64,000 bases of DNA from Sphagnum magellanicum. Taxonomy: Eukaryota; Streptophyta; Sphagnopsida; Sphagnales; Sphagnaceae. The notes under the pieces were generated by a model, which had not been told where the DNA came from, searched no databases, and was given only the letters and a program-made list of their open reading frames with translations. The position numbers were made by a program, and so were the translations under genes. Location of the stretch: positions 14,528,501 through 14,592,500 of the forward strand of contig CM038908.1 in the NCBI GenBank assembly GCA_021904315.1, written 5' to 3'. Shown here piece by piece: positions 1-11,887 of this stretch (position 1 is its first letter; each line of letters starts with the position of its first letter).

Positions 1-1453
1 ATGTGGATTGTTTGAACAAACTAATCATGTGACATAATGTTCTCAAGTTTATAAGCTTAAAATATGGTCAGAAGCTTCAGATTATACTATAGACCCTATA
101 TAATCAACCCAAATGAAAAATTATAGCTCTAAAAATCATCTCTAAAAACTCTAAAATTAATGTCAATTATGTTCCAGTGCAAAATTTTCAAGTTCCAAAG
201 GTTATGGATTGATTGCATTCAAGACTTTCAAAAAGAAATCCAACTATATCATTAGCCTAAATCCTTGAAAAGCCATTGAATGTTGTAATACAACCTAAAG
301 GGATTCCATATATAACTTAACAAAAATTCTTGTACAAGGTATACATAAGTTCAAGTACTTTGACAAAACATGTTTATAGTTCTCAACCATGAAATTAGGC
401 CATGAGTAATTACAATAGAAAGCATGTTAGTCCTTTGACCTTGTGGTTGCCCCTTTCATGTTTAAGACCTCTTTCTTGTTTGAGACCTCCTTTGAATGGG
501 TCTTTCTTCTAGTTGTGGTAGAGTGAGCCTTTGGTGGTTTTGCAGGCTTAACAACTTGAGCATTATTACCCCGTATCCCCAAATCTTTTGCTCCAATTAA
601 CAATTGATTCAATAGTTCAAATGTAATTATGATAGTTTTTTTTTTGAGTTGTTATTTACCACATTGGGGAGCAAGGTTTTCAAGAGAGATGATATCACAT
701 CTTTTTTACTCTAATACTCCTTTGATGTGAGGAACTTAGTTGAACTTGTTACAACGCTATGTCCATTGCCTAAATCCTTTTTTTGCTTATTTAGTCTTTT
801 CAACATATAGTGTTGTTGCTTTAGAACTCTTATTACATATTGGTGATGTTGGCTTAGAAGGCATGTCACCAACACCTACACAACAACATCGATCAAATAT
901 ATTAGCTTTGAATTAAAACTTAATAAAAACATGTGAATGACTAACTTGATGTTCAAATCACGTGGACATGTTTGATGTATTACCAAATTATGGATTTCAA
1001 TATAAAGATCAAAGAACTAAAATAAAGGAATATACTTGTTGCCTCCTCATGTATGATAACTTGTGTGAATTCCTGGAACTCACATCCTTCTTATTTGTCA
1101 GCTGGTGAGCTGAAAAGCATCATCCTTTTTGTTGTTAGCTTTTCAATACATTTTTTAGCTTTCCTTTTCAAGATAACAATAAAATTTGGACTATTTACCT
1201 CTTTTGCATCATGTTTTTTTATAAGTGCTTGGTAAAGTGATGACTTGAACTTTGTTGTGGATTTGGTATGGGAGGGACATGGTGATTTCTTTGGATTTAA
1301 ACATGATGTTAAAGCAAATGACTTAATGTGTTGTTAATCCGAGGTTTCCAAGATATGTTAGGGGCAATAGAGTTAGTGGAACCATATTTAGTTTGCCTCA
1401 CCTCTATTGGTTCACCTGTAACCACAAAAATAGTAAAACAAGTGCATTGTATG
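1..1453. other. AT-rich intergenic DNA, no gene seen
   Basis: No open frame of convincing length or composition was found. A 61-codon minus frame at 427-612 is rich in Lys, Thr and Ser, but it has no recognisable domain and no supporting context. The stretch ends at the ATG target duplication of the first CACTA element. Confidence 0.5.
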
Positions 1454-1865
1454 CACTAAAAGAAAAACATGTATTTTCGACTATTCTTTGCGACTAAACT
1501 TTAGTTGCAAAAGACATTTTGCAACTAAAATCCTTTTAGTCACCTAAGACAAGTCGCATGTGATAAACTAGTCGCAAATGATAAAGAGTATTGTATGAAA
1601 GAAAAAGTCAACAAATACATTTCATCCTTTGACTCCATTGTATACGTATTGTCACATGCGACTAAGATGTAACTATTTTGGTCACAATTGTAGGCAAATC
1701 ATGTGCTGCCATGTGTTTCAATATATGATCATTTATATTATTATTATTATTATTTTGAAATAATCTAAGATGTTCAATTCAAATACTTAGATGATCTTAT
1801 ATTATGACACGTGGCACAATGTAAATATGCCACGCGACATTAAAAAATTAATAAAAAAATTAATA

Positions 1866-2098
1866 TTAGGTTAGTAGGTACCAAAGTAGGTACATAAATA
1901 GGTGCCTACAATCCTTACCTACCTACCTACCTACTTAGGTAATAAAGTAAGTAGGTAGGTTTTACCTTCCTAGGCTAAATACTTACTCATATAAATAGGT
2001 ACTTAGGAAGGTAGGTACATAGGCCGACTTAAATGGGTAGGTCAAACTAGGTACCTACTTAACTAGATGGATAAGTAGGTTGGGGAGGTAAGTACTTT
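1866..2098. repeat. TAGGTA/CCTACC array inside CACTA copy 1
   Basis: This is a dense run of TAGGTA, CTACCTAC and GTAGGTAGG words with a loose 4-bp and 8-bp rhythm. The same kind of array lies at the equivalent place in the other family members (9778-10010, 23928-24062, 43040-43175, 50505-50640). It is therefore a property of the family rather than a chance microsatellite. Confidence 0.75.
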
Positions 2099-2252
2099 AG
2101 AATTGTGCATTATTTGTTTTTTTGTTTTCGGTTGAGCCTTTTGATTAGCTCATCCCATGTGCACAATTTTTTTAATGTGAAATTGGATAGGCACACCCCT
2201 TTATTTATATAATGTTCAAAATAGGAATGGAGAACAAACAATATGGGATAAG

Positions 2253-2297
2253 TTTTGAAGTTGCAACTTCCTTACAAACTAAGTTATAATTCTAAAA
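2253..2297. repeat. Decayed central palindrome of CACTA copy 1
   Basis: The left arm 2253-2269 (TTTTGAAGTTGCAACTT) pairs imperfectly with 2281-2297 (AAGTTATAATTCTAAAA) across an 11-base loop. It occupies the same position as the perfect hairpins of copies 3 and 4, just downstream of the TAGGTA array, so it is read as an eroded version of the same structure. Confidence 0.5.
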
Positions 2298-3189
2298 CTT
2301 TCTTCATGCCTTACTTTCTTAGGTTTTTAGATTTCTAAACAATTCAAGTACTAGATAATTAAATAATCATTTAATTCATAATGGTGAAATTTACATATAT
2401 TTAAATTATAAATTATACACTACAAATATTCATTATTCATTATCAATTACTTAAATAAATAATACCTTCTTAATATTTTAACAAACTAGCTATCTAGTTA
2501 TTCACAAATTATTAATACATAACTCATAAATAATAAAATATTTAAAAATATTTTATTACTTTTTAGAATTTGATCGACCTATATATAATAGAATTAATGT
2601 AAAAATAATTTAATGATTATAATTTAAAATTAAATATTTTAAATACTTATTTTTAAATTATAAATAATGAATTAACAATTATTATTAGAAAGTAAATTCT
2701 GACACAAATTATTTAAAAATTATTATTCAACTTATTACATTACTTATTGTATAATAACATTTATTGTTGTAAAAATTATTATAGGTCAAGTAATTTTTTT
2801 CTCTTGGTAATTATTAACTATACATACAATAATTTGTTAAACATAACATTAATTTTCATAATTAATGTAAAATTACTATAAAATATTTCATAGATAATTA
2901 ATCACAAAATTTTTTAACATAATATTATTTTATAATAATTCGTGAAATTAAAATCAGTAAAATAATTATGCATATGCTAATTAATTCTTATATGAATAAT
3001 TACAATGATTTTAAAGTAATGTCACATTAATTTAATTAATTAATTTCTTCTAATATAATAATATAAATTATATAATATGCAAATCTATGTTATAACAATA
3101 ATTGTTTAATGTCACTTAGATTTAATAAACATAATCATTTATAATTAGTTATAAAAATGATTTATTATGGATAACACTAGTAGAAAAAC

Positions 3190-4055
3190 CCCTTGAAACT
3201 CAATCAATAATTTTTCGAATTGAAATATAAATTTAAGATTCCGAAATAATAATTCAGAATTCAAATATCAATTTTTAGATCAAATAAGTTTTTTGAAGTT
3301 AAATAACAAATTTCAGAATTGAAATGTTAATTTTCAGGGTCAAATAATAATATTCAAAATTAAAATTTCCATTTTAAGACTCAATTAATAATTTTCTGAA
3401 TTGAAATATTAAAATTCAAAATTCAAAATAATAATTTGGAATTCAAATTTCAACTTTCAAGTGAAATAATTTCTCAAAATTTAAATTTTAAACTTCAAAA
3501 TTCAAATATCAAATTTCAAGTTCAAATAAAAATATTTAAAATCAAATTGCCAATTTTTAGACTCAATTTTTAAAAAATTAAAATAATAATTTTTAGATTT
3601 GAAAATAATAATTTAGAATTCGAATATCAGTTTTTAGATCAAATAAGTTTTTTGAATTTAAATAAAAAATTTCAGAATTGAAATGTTAATTTTCATATTC
3701 ACATAAAAATATTCAAAATTGAAATGTCCATTTTTATGATCAATTATAATTTTTTGAATTGAAATACTAATTTTTGGATTCGAAAATATTAATTTAAAAT
3801 TCAAAATCAATTTTTAGATCAAATAAGTCTTTTTGAATTGAAATTGAAAATATCATATTCAAATCCAAATTCTCAAATCCAAATAATGTTTTAAACAATT
3901 GAAATAACAATTTTCAAATTCAAATATCAAGTTTCAAATTCTAATAATTTTTTTAAAAAGTTAAAATAACAATTTTCATAATTGAATTATCAAATTTCAG
4001 ATTTGAATAAAAAAATTCAAAGTTCAAATATTAATTTTTATATTCATTATATGAA
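3190..4055. repeat. AT-rich degenerate tandem field in CACTA copy 1
   Basis: Words such as GAATTGAAAT, TTCAAAATT and TTTTTAGATCAAATAAG recur every few tens of bases. A longer phrase starting TTTTTAGATCAAATAAG returns near 3271, 3630 and 3817. The equivalent field in copy 2 is at about 7990-8590. Codon structure is absent, so this is repeat expansion and not coding sequence. Confidence 0.55.
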
Positions 4056-4559
4056 CAATATACATATGTATGCATATTATATATATATAATTTTAGTACA
4101 TACAGTAAAATACGCCCTTATGTCATTGTAGAATACCTTTAGGATGCAACTAATTTGGTGACTATTGCAACTAATGGGACATATCAAGCTATTAATGAAT
4201 GAAAATGAATGTAAAATTGATGCAATCAATAAGATGAAATTTCTAATAGTTGCATCATAGTTGTGAAAATGACCAAAATAGTTGAAAGTTGGTCTTGTAG
4301 TTGCAAATATTCCCAAATCTAGTCGCAAACGACTATAAGTCGCATGTAGTCGTAAATGGAATGGTTACATTTTGGCTGATTTCTACTAGTGATGGTTGTA
4401 ATCAGTTAATAGTTGCCACAAAAAGACTATGTTTTGATTCACACAAACATTATATACACATATGAATAATTAGAAGTTGATGTAGTCATTTGCTATAAAA
4501 AAACTTGAGTTTAATCTAAAACATATTTTAAAATGTATACAATGTTAATAGGGATGCAT

Positions 4560-6391
4560 AAAGCATCTAGCTAGCAATATGGAATGAAACCAGAACATTA
4601 CATTTGCATTATATTGGGCATGGATAGATATTTTGCATGGGTGGAATCTTTGGAATTCAAAAAGGACATGGGAAATTACTTATAAAATTTTACAAAAATT
4701 GGTTGCATAGAATTTGGAATACTTTTTGATTTCAAATCAAGTCTAGATTTTGTAGCTTCTCTAGCTTTCCTCATTGTGTCTTCTCGGATTTGCTCAAGAT
4801 TCATTCAATTTTCCAATTCTATCAACTCCTCATTTAATCCTTGGAATCCCCATCTTGTCCACCAATTAGGATGAAGTGTAGCATTGCATACACAACACTT
4901 GTTTGAGTCTTTTAACATTGCACCTAGAAAAATGGGTGAAATGTATGTTTGCATGAAATAATAACAACATCCATGCAATGAAACCCTTGATTACAAAATC
5001 CACAAGGTTTAACAATGATGAAAGCCTTCCCACTTTCCTCCACATCTTCATAATGCATTATGGGCTTAGGCTTAAAAGACATGCCAACCTTTCTTTTCAT
5101 TCTCTCACATTGGAGTTGGATGCTTTCAATTTCAATTTGCCATTCACCCATGTGAGAAAGTATCCTTTCCAATTCCTATTCAAGAATTTGGCAGTCAGTC
5201 TCTATTTCGTCATATAAAGTTTTCCCTCAAATTGCCATTTCTTGTTTGTCTTCTACTAGAGCTTTCAATTTTTCCAATTGCTTCTCCAACTTCATTGGAT
5301 TTTCTTTCATCAATTCACTAGCCTTAATATCAAATTTGGCATCCACTGATGTCGTTAGTACTTCAATCCCATCCATGTTGCCTTCAACATGAGGTTTTTA
5401 TTTGAAAAAAATCAACAATCAATTTTCAAGAATCAAATTGATGGGAGGATAAATTTGAATACATTATGTGAGTTCAATTGTGTGTGTTACTTCCTAGGAA
5501 TGATGATTATAGACAAGTTACAAGAAAAAAATACCTTAAAATTGATTAGATGTGGAATTTGTTCAAGAGAAATACCTGGACCTAAGGTGTATTGTGCTTT
5601 TCTTTGAATTTGATAAATGATGCTTCAACTTCTTTTATACTGTTTTGCACCTTCAAAAATTCAACCATTCAATCATCCATACTATATCATAGACCCACCA
5701 ACCTTTCTTGCAACTTCTATTTCTTTTCTTCTAATTGTTTCAAACATGATTTGTTGATTTTTTGCAAGTCATGCTTGAAATCCATCAATTTTTCCACACC
5801 CTTAATTTCCTATGAAGTTGTAGGTCTTCTGATAAGATCAAATTCCCCAAGTTCTGAGGTGTTTAGTTCCAATGTTGGAGCATTGAGTTGAAGAGACGTA
5901 CTTAAACTTGATGGATGTTTATAGCCATCACTACAATTTGACTTTCCACCAGGGGGTTTTGGCAAGGAACTTGAGCTTACACATCACATTTTTTCTCGAG
6001 TAGTCTAATTGACATCATTGCCCTTGTTTTCTGCTATCCACCCTTTCACCATCCATAAGAATAATTCATTATTCGTAATATGGCCAATGCCCTAAATCTT
6101 CCAGTAAAGGTTTTCTAATTGTTTTTTTTGCTCCTTTGTAAACAAGGGATTTGTGATTTTAAGCTTATGAACATTACCAAATATTTGGGCAACATCAGAA
6201 ATTATTAAATACTTATTGGTGATCTCCCCTTTGGGATCCAATCCCCTAGCTAGCAACTTCCTCACTTCTTCAAAGAACTTAGCATCCTGAAATTTATAAT
6301 CAACCCATGGCCATTTGGGATATTCATTTTCAATATCCTTAGCTTTCCTTGGCTTCCTTTCCTTCTTTTCCTTGATCCCCATATCTTGCAC
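4560..6391 (-). pseudogene. Decayed coiled-coil plus zinc-finger-like gene relic, copy A
   Basis: The minus strand reads as a broken protein relic. The upstream frame at 6092-6391 (99 codons) is Lys/Glu-rich at its start and contains a WPWVDYKF segment. A middle part, about 5250-5900, has Leu/Lys/Glu-rich coiled-coil-like stretches. A downstream frame at 4924-5172 carries CGFC, then SCKHTFH, and a CCVC-x4-H-PNWW pattern follows in the adjoining frame near 4866-4920. Spacing of the Cys and His residues resembles a variant RING or related zinc-binding domain, although not every canonical ligand is present. Stops and frame changes separate the pieces, so it is not an intact gene. A relic with the same coiled-coil-then-zinc order lies at 10626-11887. 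The family is unrecognised; it could be a host lineage-specific family or transposon cargo. Confidence 0.4.
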
Positions 6392-6670
6392 ATTTGCAAA
6401 TTTTATTCACATGAAATATGACTAGTTAGTGCCATATGATTCCTTATAAACTAGACATCAAAGTAGCCAAAAAGGTATTATTTGATTGATGAAGGGCATT
6501 GTCCTTTTACTTGCACATGCCTTTAATAATTTGTCCTTCCAACTTTTTAAAAAAAGGACCTTGCTTTTAAAAAGGAATCAACGTCATTACTAACCAATGA
6601 TTCTAAAGGAACATGGGTTAAGAAGGTAGTTACTACTTTGTAGAAGCACTTGAGGGTGGATGCAATAATG

Positions 6671-6880
6671 AAGAAAATAGTCACTCCTTAAGCAACACAC
6701 ATTGCTGCATTTAAAAACCCCTTGTTAGATAATTGATTGTTAAAGAAAGTAGTCACTCCTTAAGCAACACACAATGCCACACTTAAGTAACCCTTCCTCT
6801 AATGGATTACTAAGGAAAACAATCCTTCCTTAAATGGCGCACCTTAACAACCCCTACTTTCTTGGAGTTGTGAGAAATTT
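6671..6880. repeat. ~70-bp tandem repeat, three units
   Basis: Units start near 6671, 6743 and 6812 with AAGAAAATAGTCACTCCTTA or close variants. The first two are very similar (AGTCACTCCTTAAGCAACAC in both) and the third is more diverged. No coding potential was seen. Confidence 0.75.
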
Positions 6881-7639
6881 AGAGCCTCATTTGACCACTA
6901 AACACAAATGCACACAATAATTAGTCAATCTTTTGGTAGATGTTCAATCAAACCATAACTTGTCATATTAAGCAACATCCACAAGATGTCATGAACCAAA
7001 CAATATTTCATGTTTATCTAACAAGCACAATGCACTAATTCAATAAACCATTTGATCTTTAAAATACTTTTTAAAATAAATGAAATTGCATTTTCATAGG
7101 AGATTGAATCAAAGGTACTTGTATTGTGTGATAGGCTTCTAAAATCAATCATAGATTACTATTTCAAAAAAACTTGACAATGGTCCACATGCATTACACC
7201 ATGCATCAACAAAAAGGAAAACACCAAGTATATATAATTAAATTTGATTGTAATAAGATTACTTGGCTCTATGACATCATTGTCTGCTTGGATTGATTTT
7301 GATCAGTTCTTGAACATGTTCTTATAGATTATGTGTGAAACTTCAAGAGTTGGTTGTTTAGGGTTTAATCAATACCGAGATTATGCATTTTAGCAAACAT
7401 TCTTGATGTGTAGGATTTGAAATAAATCCAAAATGCAAGTTTTCTTGCCTTCAACCTTTCCATTGTGGAGTTTCTGTATTTTTGAATTACATGTTTTAGT
7501 AGGTCATGGCTTATGGTTTTAGTGGTTTGAAAACTAGGGAACCCTTAATAGGTTCCAACCCTAATGTTTCCTCAAAGAATGCAAGTAGGAGGGAAAGAAA
7601 GAAATTGGAGAAGGTGAGCTAGACAATGGGGCAAGGAGC
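6881..7639. other. Non-coding stretch between tandem repeat and CACTA copy 2
   Basis: Nothing recognisable is present: no open frame, no terminal repeats and no RNA gene. It ends at the TTG target duplication of the next element. Confidence 0.5.
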
Positions 7640-7989
7640 TTGCACTAGTAGAAATCAGCCAAAATGTAACCATTCCATTTACAACTACATGTGACTTGTA
7701 ATTGTTTGCGATTAGATTTGGGAATATTTACAACTACAAGACCAAATTTCAACTATTTTGGTCATTCTCACAACTATTATGCAACTATTAAAAATTTCAT
7801 CCTATTGGTTGGATCAATTTACATTTATTTTCATCCATTAAGAGGTTGATATGTCCCATTAGTTGCAATAGTCACCAAATTAGTTGCATCCTAAAGGTAT
7901 TCTATAATGACATAAGGGTGTATTTTAATGTATGTACTAAAGTTTACAATATATAATATGTATACATATGTATATTGTTCATATAATGA

Positions 7990-8590
7990 ATCTCAAAATT
8001 AATATTTGAACTTTGAATTTTTTATTCAAATCTAAAAATTGTTATTTCAATTGTTTAAAACATTATTTGAATTTCAAATTTTTGATTTGAATATGATATT
8101 GTCAATTTGAATACAAAAAGGCTTATTTGATCTAAATATTGATATTTGAATTCTAAATTAATATTTTTGAAACCAAAACTTAGTATTTCAATTCAGAAAA
8201 TTACTAATTGATTATACAAATGGACATTTTAATTTTGAATATTTTTATATGGATATGCAAATTTATATTTCACCTCTGGAAATTTTGCATTAAATTTTAA
8301 ATAATCATTTGATTTGAACCTGAAATTTCAATTCCAAATTATTATTTTGGATTCTCAAAATTAATACTTCAAGTTGAAAATTATTAATTGAATCTAAAAA
8401 TGAACATTTCAATTTTGAATAATGTTATTTGAATTTGAAAATTAACATTTCAATTCTGAAATGTGTTATTTAACTTCAAAAAAATTATTTGATCTAAAAA
8501 TTGATATTTGAATTATGAATTACTATTTTGGAATCTTAAATTTATATTTTAATTCAAAAATTATTGATTGAGTTTTAAGGGTTTTTTCTA
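7990..8590. repeat. AT-rich degenerate tandem field in CACTA copy 2
   Basis: This is the inverted counterpart of the field at 3190-4055, with recurring TTTGAATT, ATTTCAATT and TTATTTGAA words. It is shorter here, consistent with gain or loss of repeat units between the copies. Confidence 0.55.
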
Positions 8591-9777
8591 CTAATGTTAT
8601 CCATAATAAATCACTTTTATAAATAATTATAAATGATTATGTTTATTAAATCTAAGTTACACTAAATAATTATTTTTATAACATAAATTTTTATATTATA
8701 TAATTTATATCATTATATTACAAGGACTGAATTAATGTAATTAATGTTACATTACTTTAAAATCATTGTAATTACTTTAGATAAGAATTAATTAGTATGT
8801 GCATAATTATTTTCTAATTGAACACAATTATTCACACATTGTAATTTATAACTTCAAACCTGAATTAAAAATTTGGAAAAATTATAATGTAGTTAAAATA
8901 ATTATTTTACTGATTTTAATTTCACGAATTATTATATAATATTATTATTTTAAAAAATTCTTTGACTAATCATCTATGATAAATATTTTATAGTAATTTT
9001 ACAGTACTTATGAAAGTTAATATGTTTAACAAATTATTGTATTTATAGTTAATAATTACCAAGAGAAAACAATTACTTGACCTATAATAGTTTTACAACA
9101 ATAAATGTAGTTATACAATGAGTAATGTAATTAGTTGAATAATAAGTTTTTAAAAATTCGTGTAAAAATTTACTTTCTAATAACAATTGTTAATTCATTA
9201 CTTATATTTTTAACATAAATATTTAAAATAGTTAATTTTGAAATTATAGTCATTAAATTAGTTTTACATTAATTATATTATATATAATTCGATCATATTC
9301 TAAAAATTAATAAAATATTTTTAAATATTTTAGTTATTTAATTATTTATGAATTATGTATTAATAATTTGTGAATAACTAGATAGTTAGTTTGTTAAATA
9401 TTAAAAAGTTATTGCTTATTAAGTAATTGATAATGAATATTAAATATTTGTAGTGTATAATTAATAATTTCAACATATGTAAATTTAATCATTATTGATT
9501 AAATGATTATCTAATTATTGAGTACTTGAATTGTTTAGAAATCTAAAACTAAAAAAATAAGGCATGAAGAAAGTTTTGGAATTACAACTTAATTTGTGAG
9601 GAATTTGTAACTTCAAAACTTATGCCATATTGTTTGTTCTTCATTCCTATTTTGAACACTACATAAAGAAGGGGGTGTGGTCATCCAATTTCACATTAAG
9701 AAATTTGTGCACATGGGATGAATTAATCAAAAGGTTTAACCCAAAAGAAAAAAACAAATTATGCACATTTCTAAAAT

Positions 9778-10010
9778 ACTTACCTTCCCGACCTACTTAC
9801 TTACCTAGGTAGGTAGTTACTTAATTTGACCTACCCACCTAAGTCGACCTATGTACCTACCTACCTAAGTACCTACCTATATGAATAGGTATTTAACCTA
9901 GGAAGGTAAAACCTCCCTACTTTTTTTTAAAACTTAAGTAGGTAGGTTGGTATGTAGCCTAGGTTTGTAGGCACCTATTTATGTACCTACCTAAGTACCT
10001 ACCAACCTAA
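9778..10010. repeat. TAGGTA/CCTACC array inside CACTA copy 2
   Basis: Repeated CCTACCTA, TAGGTAGG and ACCTACCTAAG words occupy the place equivalent to 1866-2098 in copy 1. A 60-codon plus frame ending at 9812 runs into the array start and is not considered a gene. Confidence 0.75.
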
Positions 10011-10230
10011 TATAAATATATTTTTAATGACACATGGCATACTTACATTGGGCCATGTGTCAAAATATAAGATCATCCAAGTATTTGAATTGAACATCCT
10101 AGATTATTTCAAAATAATAATAATAATAATAATAATTTAAATAATCAAATATTAAGATACATGACAACACATCATTTGCCCTCAATTGTGACCAAAATAC
10201 TTGCATCTTGGTTGCATGTGACAATATGTA

Positions 10231-10427
10231 TCATAGTTATGACATTCTTGGTGCGAGAATGTTATGGAAGCCCAAAGAAGTAAGAATTTTAAAGAATTTT
10301 TAAAAAATTTATAGATCAACCAGTGTAATTTGGTAAACATTCGCGGGTAAAGAATGTTATGACAAGGTGCTAAATGAAGAATTTTAAAGAATTTTAATGT
10401 GCAAAATGAAGAATGTCATAACTATGA
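10231..10427. mobile_element. 197-bp MITE nested in CACTA copy 2
   Basis: Perfect 19-bp inverted ends (TCATAGTTATGACATTCTT at 10231-10249 and its complement at 10409-10427) bound the insert. TATGTA is repeated at 10225-10230 and 10428-10433, although the end/target boundary could be shifted to a 4-bp ATGT. Copy 1 has the uninterrupted sequence near 1650, around ACGTATTGTCACATG. The interior contains two related segments with AATTTTAAAGAATTTT. The superfamily is not clear. Confidence 0.85.
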
Positions 10428-10625
10428 TATGTATACAATGGAGTCAAAGGATGAAATGTATTTGTTGATTTTTTCTTTCATATAATATCTTTTGTCATTT
10501 GTGACTAATTTATCACATGTGACTTGTCTTAGGTGATTAAAGGGATTTTAATTGCAAAATGTTTCTTGCGACTAAAATTTAGTTGCAAAGACTAGTAAAA
10601 AATACATGTTTTTCTTTTAATGTTG

Positions 10626-11887
10626 GACTATGGATGATTTCCATAAGAATTTGAAACTATTTAATGTGGGCATGGATCCACAAAAGGGTATAGATTCTAA
10701 CATTGAATCTCATGTAAACTTGGAGAAGTTTTTTGGGAAAAGAACACAAAATGGTTGGAAGTCGAACCAAATGATCATTTGATTGTTGCAAATTGTGGTA
10801 CATTGTTAAAGTTCTATGAAAATGTTTATGTTCAGCCCCCTGACAATGGGCAATACACTGTAATATTTTTGAAAGGTTGGTAGGCACATTGTAAGGGCCA
10901 CAAAGTAAATTGGAGCTAATATGCTTATGATTGTACCCAACTATAGATGAGAAAAACAACCTAACCTACTTTTGTTTATGGTGATGTTGTCAACAATAGT
11001 AGCTTGCAACCTTCAAAGTCCAAGCACACCTTGTTGTTAGAGTCAACCTACTTTGAACACAATGTTGGTGATGATGAAAGCTCAACATTCATGGCCAACA
11101 ATGTAAGGTCTTTTGCCATTGTTTTTCTCCTTGGTCAAGTTGTTATCGTGAAGAGGTTGATGATGGTGCCAGAGTAGAAGAAGGGGAATTCAACCCTAGA
11201 ATATGTAAATTGAAAGAAGAGATGGCAAACCTAAAGCGTAAGGTTCAAGCATTGAAGGCTAATTTGTTAAACATGTCAAATTCATTACAAAAGGACCAAT
11301 TAAAGCTAGATATGTTGCAGTAAAAGCTACATTCCTTACAACAAGAGGTCTAAGGGAAGGAGAATGAAGAATGTTCAACAAAAGATTCAGGTTTGTGTTA
11401 GACATCGTTGATGGTGCAAAGGTTTTCACTTGTTAAATCAATTGCTGCATTGTGAAAACTTGAGCAGAAAATACTATGTCAATAATTTGCAACAAACCTT
11501 TTTACCACTAGTGTGGAGGAAGAAGAGAAGGACCTAGCAAAAGCTATTGAGGAATTTGAAAAGTCAAATGTAGAACTTCAACATTTGGATCATAAAGTGG
11601 CTAGCACTAAAGTGTGGGTTGGAGGCTTGGTGCAATAGATCCAACTCATGGCACATGGGGATGGCATTACAACTTCTCCCCTTCCCATTGATAATCCTAC
11701 CACCCTACCTGTAGGACAACCTTCTTCATTTTCTGTGATAGTATGTCCAATTTGTACATTATCTTTTGCATGTAACAACATTGTCGTTACATCATGTGGA
11801 TGCACTTACCACCTTTTTTGCATAAGCATATACATGGATACCAAGATGAATGTGTGTGCTAGTCCCAAATGCAAGAAATTGTTATAA
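10626..11887 (+). pseudogene. Decayed coiled-coil plus zinc-finger-like gene relic, copy B
   Basis: From about 11170 the plus strand reads as charged heptad-like coil (for example LKEEMANLKRKVQALKANLL) and later EEEEKDLAKAIEEFEKSNVE, with interruptions. An open 79-codon piece at 11648-11887 then carries CPIC, followed by TSCGCTYHLFC and a terminal CASPKCKKLL. The spacing C-x2-C, C-x2-H-x2-C and C-x4-C resembles a degenerate RING or related zinc finger. The upstream part (10626-11100) has weaker coding traces and several frames. The relic begins immediately after the CACTA copy 2 target site. It parallels copy A in domain order, but the two are not close copies. It is interpreted as a broken member of an unrecognised family; expression of the 79-codon piece alone cannot be excluded. 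Confidence 0.4.

Larger units (their letters stand above)
1454..4391 (+). mobile_element. CACTA (En/Spm-type) non-autonomous element, copy 1
   Basis: The element begins CACTAAAAGAAAAACATG and ends ATTTCTACTAGTG, which are the inverted CACTA ends of this superfamily. The 3-bp sequence ATG lies directly outside both ends (1451-1453 and 4392-4394), the usual CACTA target duplication. Subterminal copies of TTGCGACTA and AGTCGCAAA resemble the short repeats that CACTA transposases bind. No transposase frame is present in the 2.9 kb, so it must have been mobilised in trans. Internally it carries a TAGGTA array, a weak central palindrome and a long AT-rich repeat field. It matches copy 2 at 7643-10622 in reverse orientation. 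The strand is arbitrary and refers to the shared orientation of copies 1 and 3. Confidence 0.9.
7643..10622 (-). mobile_element. CACTA non-autonomous element, copy 2 (reverse of copy 1)
   Basis: The left end is CACTAGTAGAAATCAGCC and the right end is TGTTTTTCTTTTAATG, where TAATG stands for the expected TAGTG. The triplet TTG flanks both ends (7640-7642 and 10623-10625). The sequence is the reverse-complement counterpart of copy 1 over its whole length, including the ATT microsatellite, the TAGGTA array at 9778-10010 and the AT-rich field at 7990-8590. It differs by a 197-bp nested MITE at 10231-10427. No transposase frame is seen. The target triplet differs from that of copy 1, so the two inserted independently. 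Confidence 0.88.

Noticed and set aside
9630-9812. 60-codon plus frame in CACTA copy 2 as transposase remnant
   Set aside because: It is short, runs into the TAGGTA array and has no transposase motif.
1454-11887. One large inverted duplication containing a CACTA element plus the zinc-finger-like relic on each side
   Set aside because: The order is element, relic, reversed element, relic, which is not mirror-symmetric. The two elements also have different target triplets, and the relics are not close copies.
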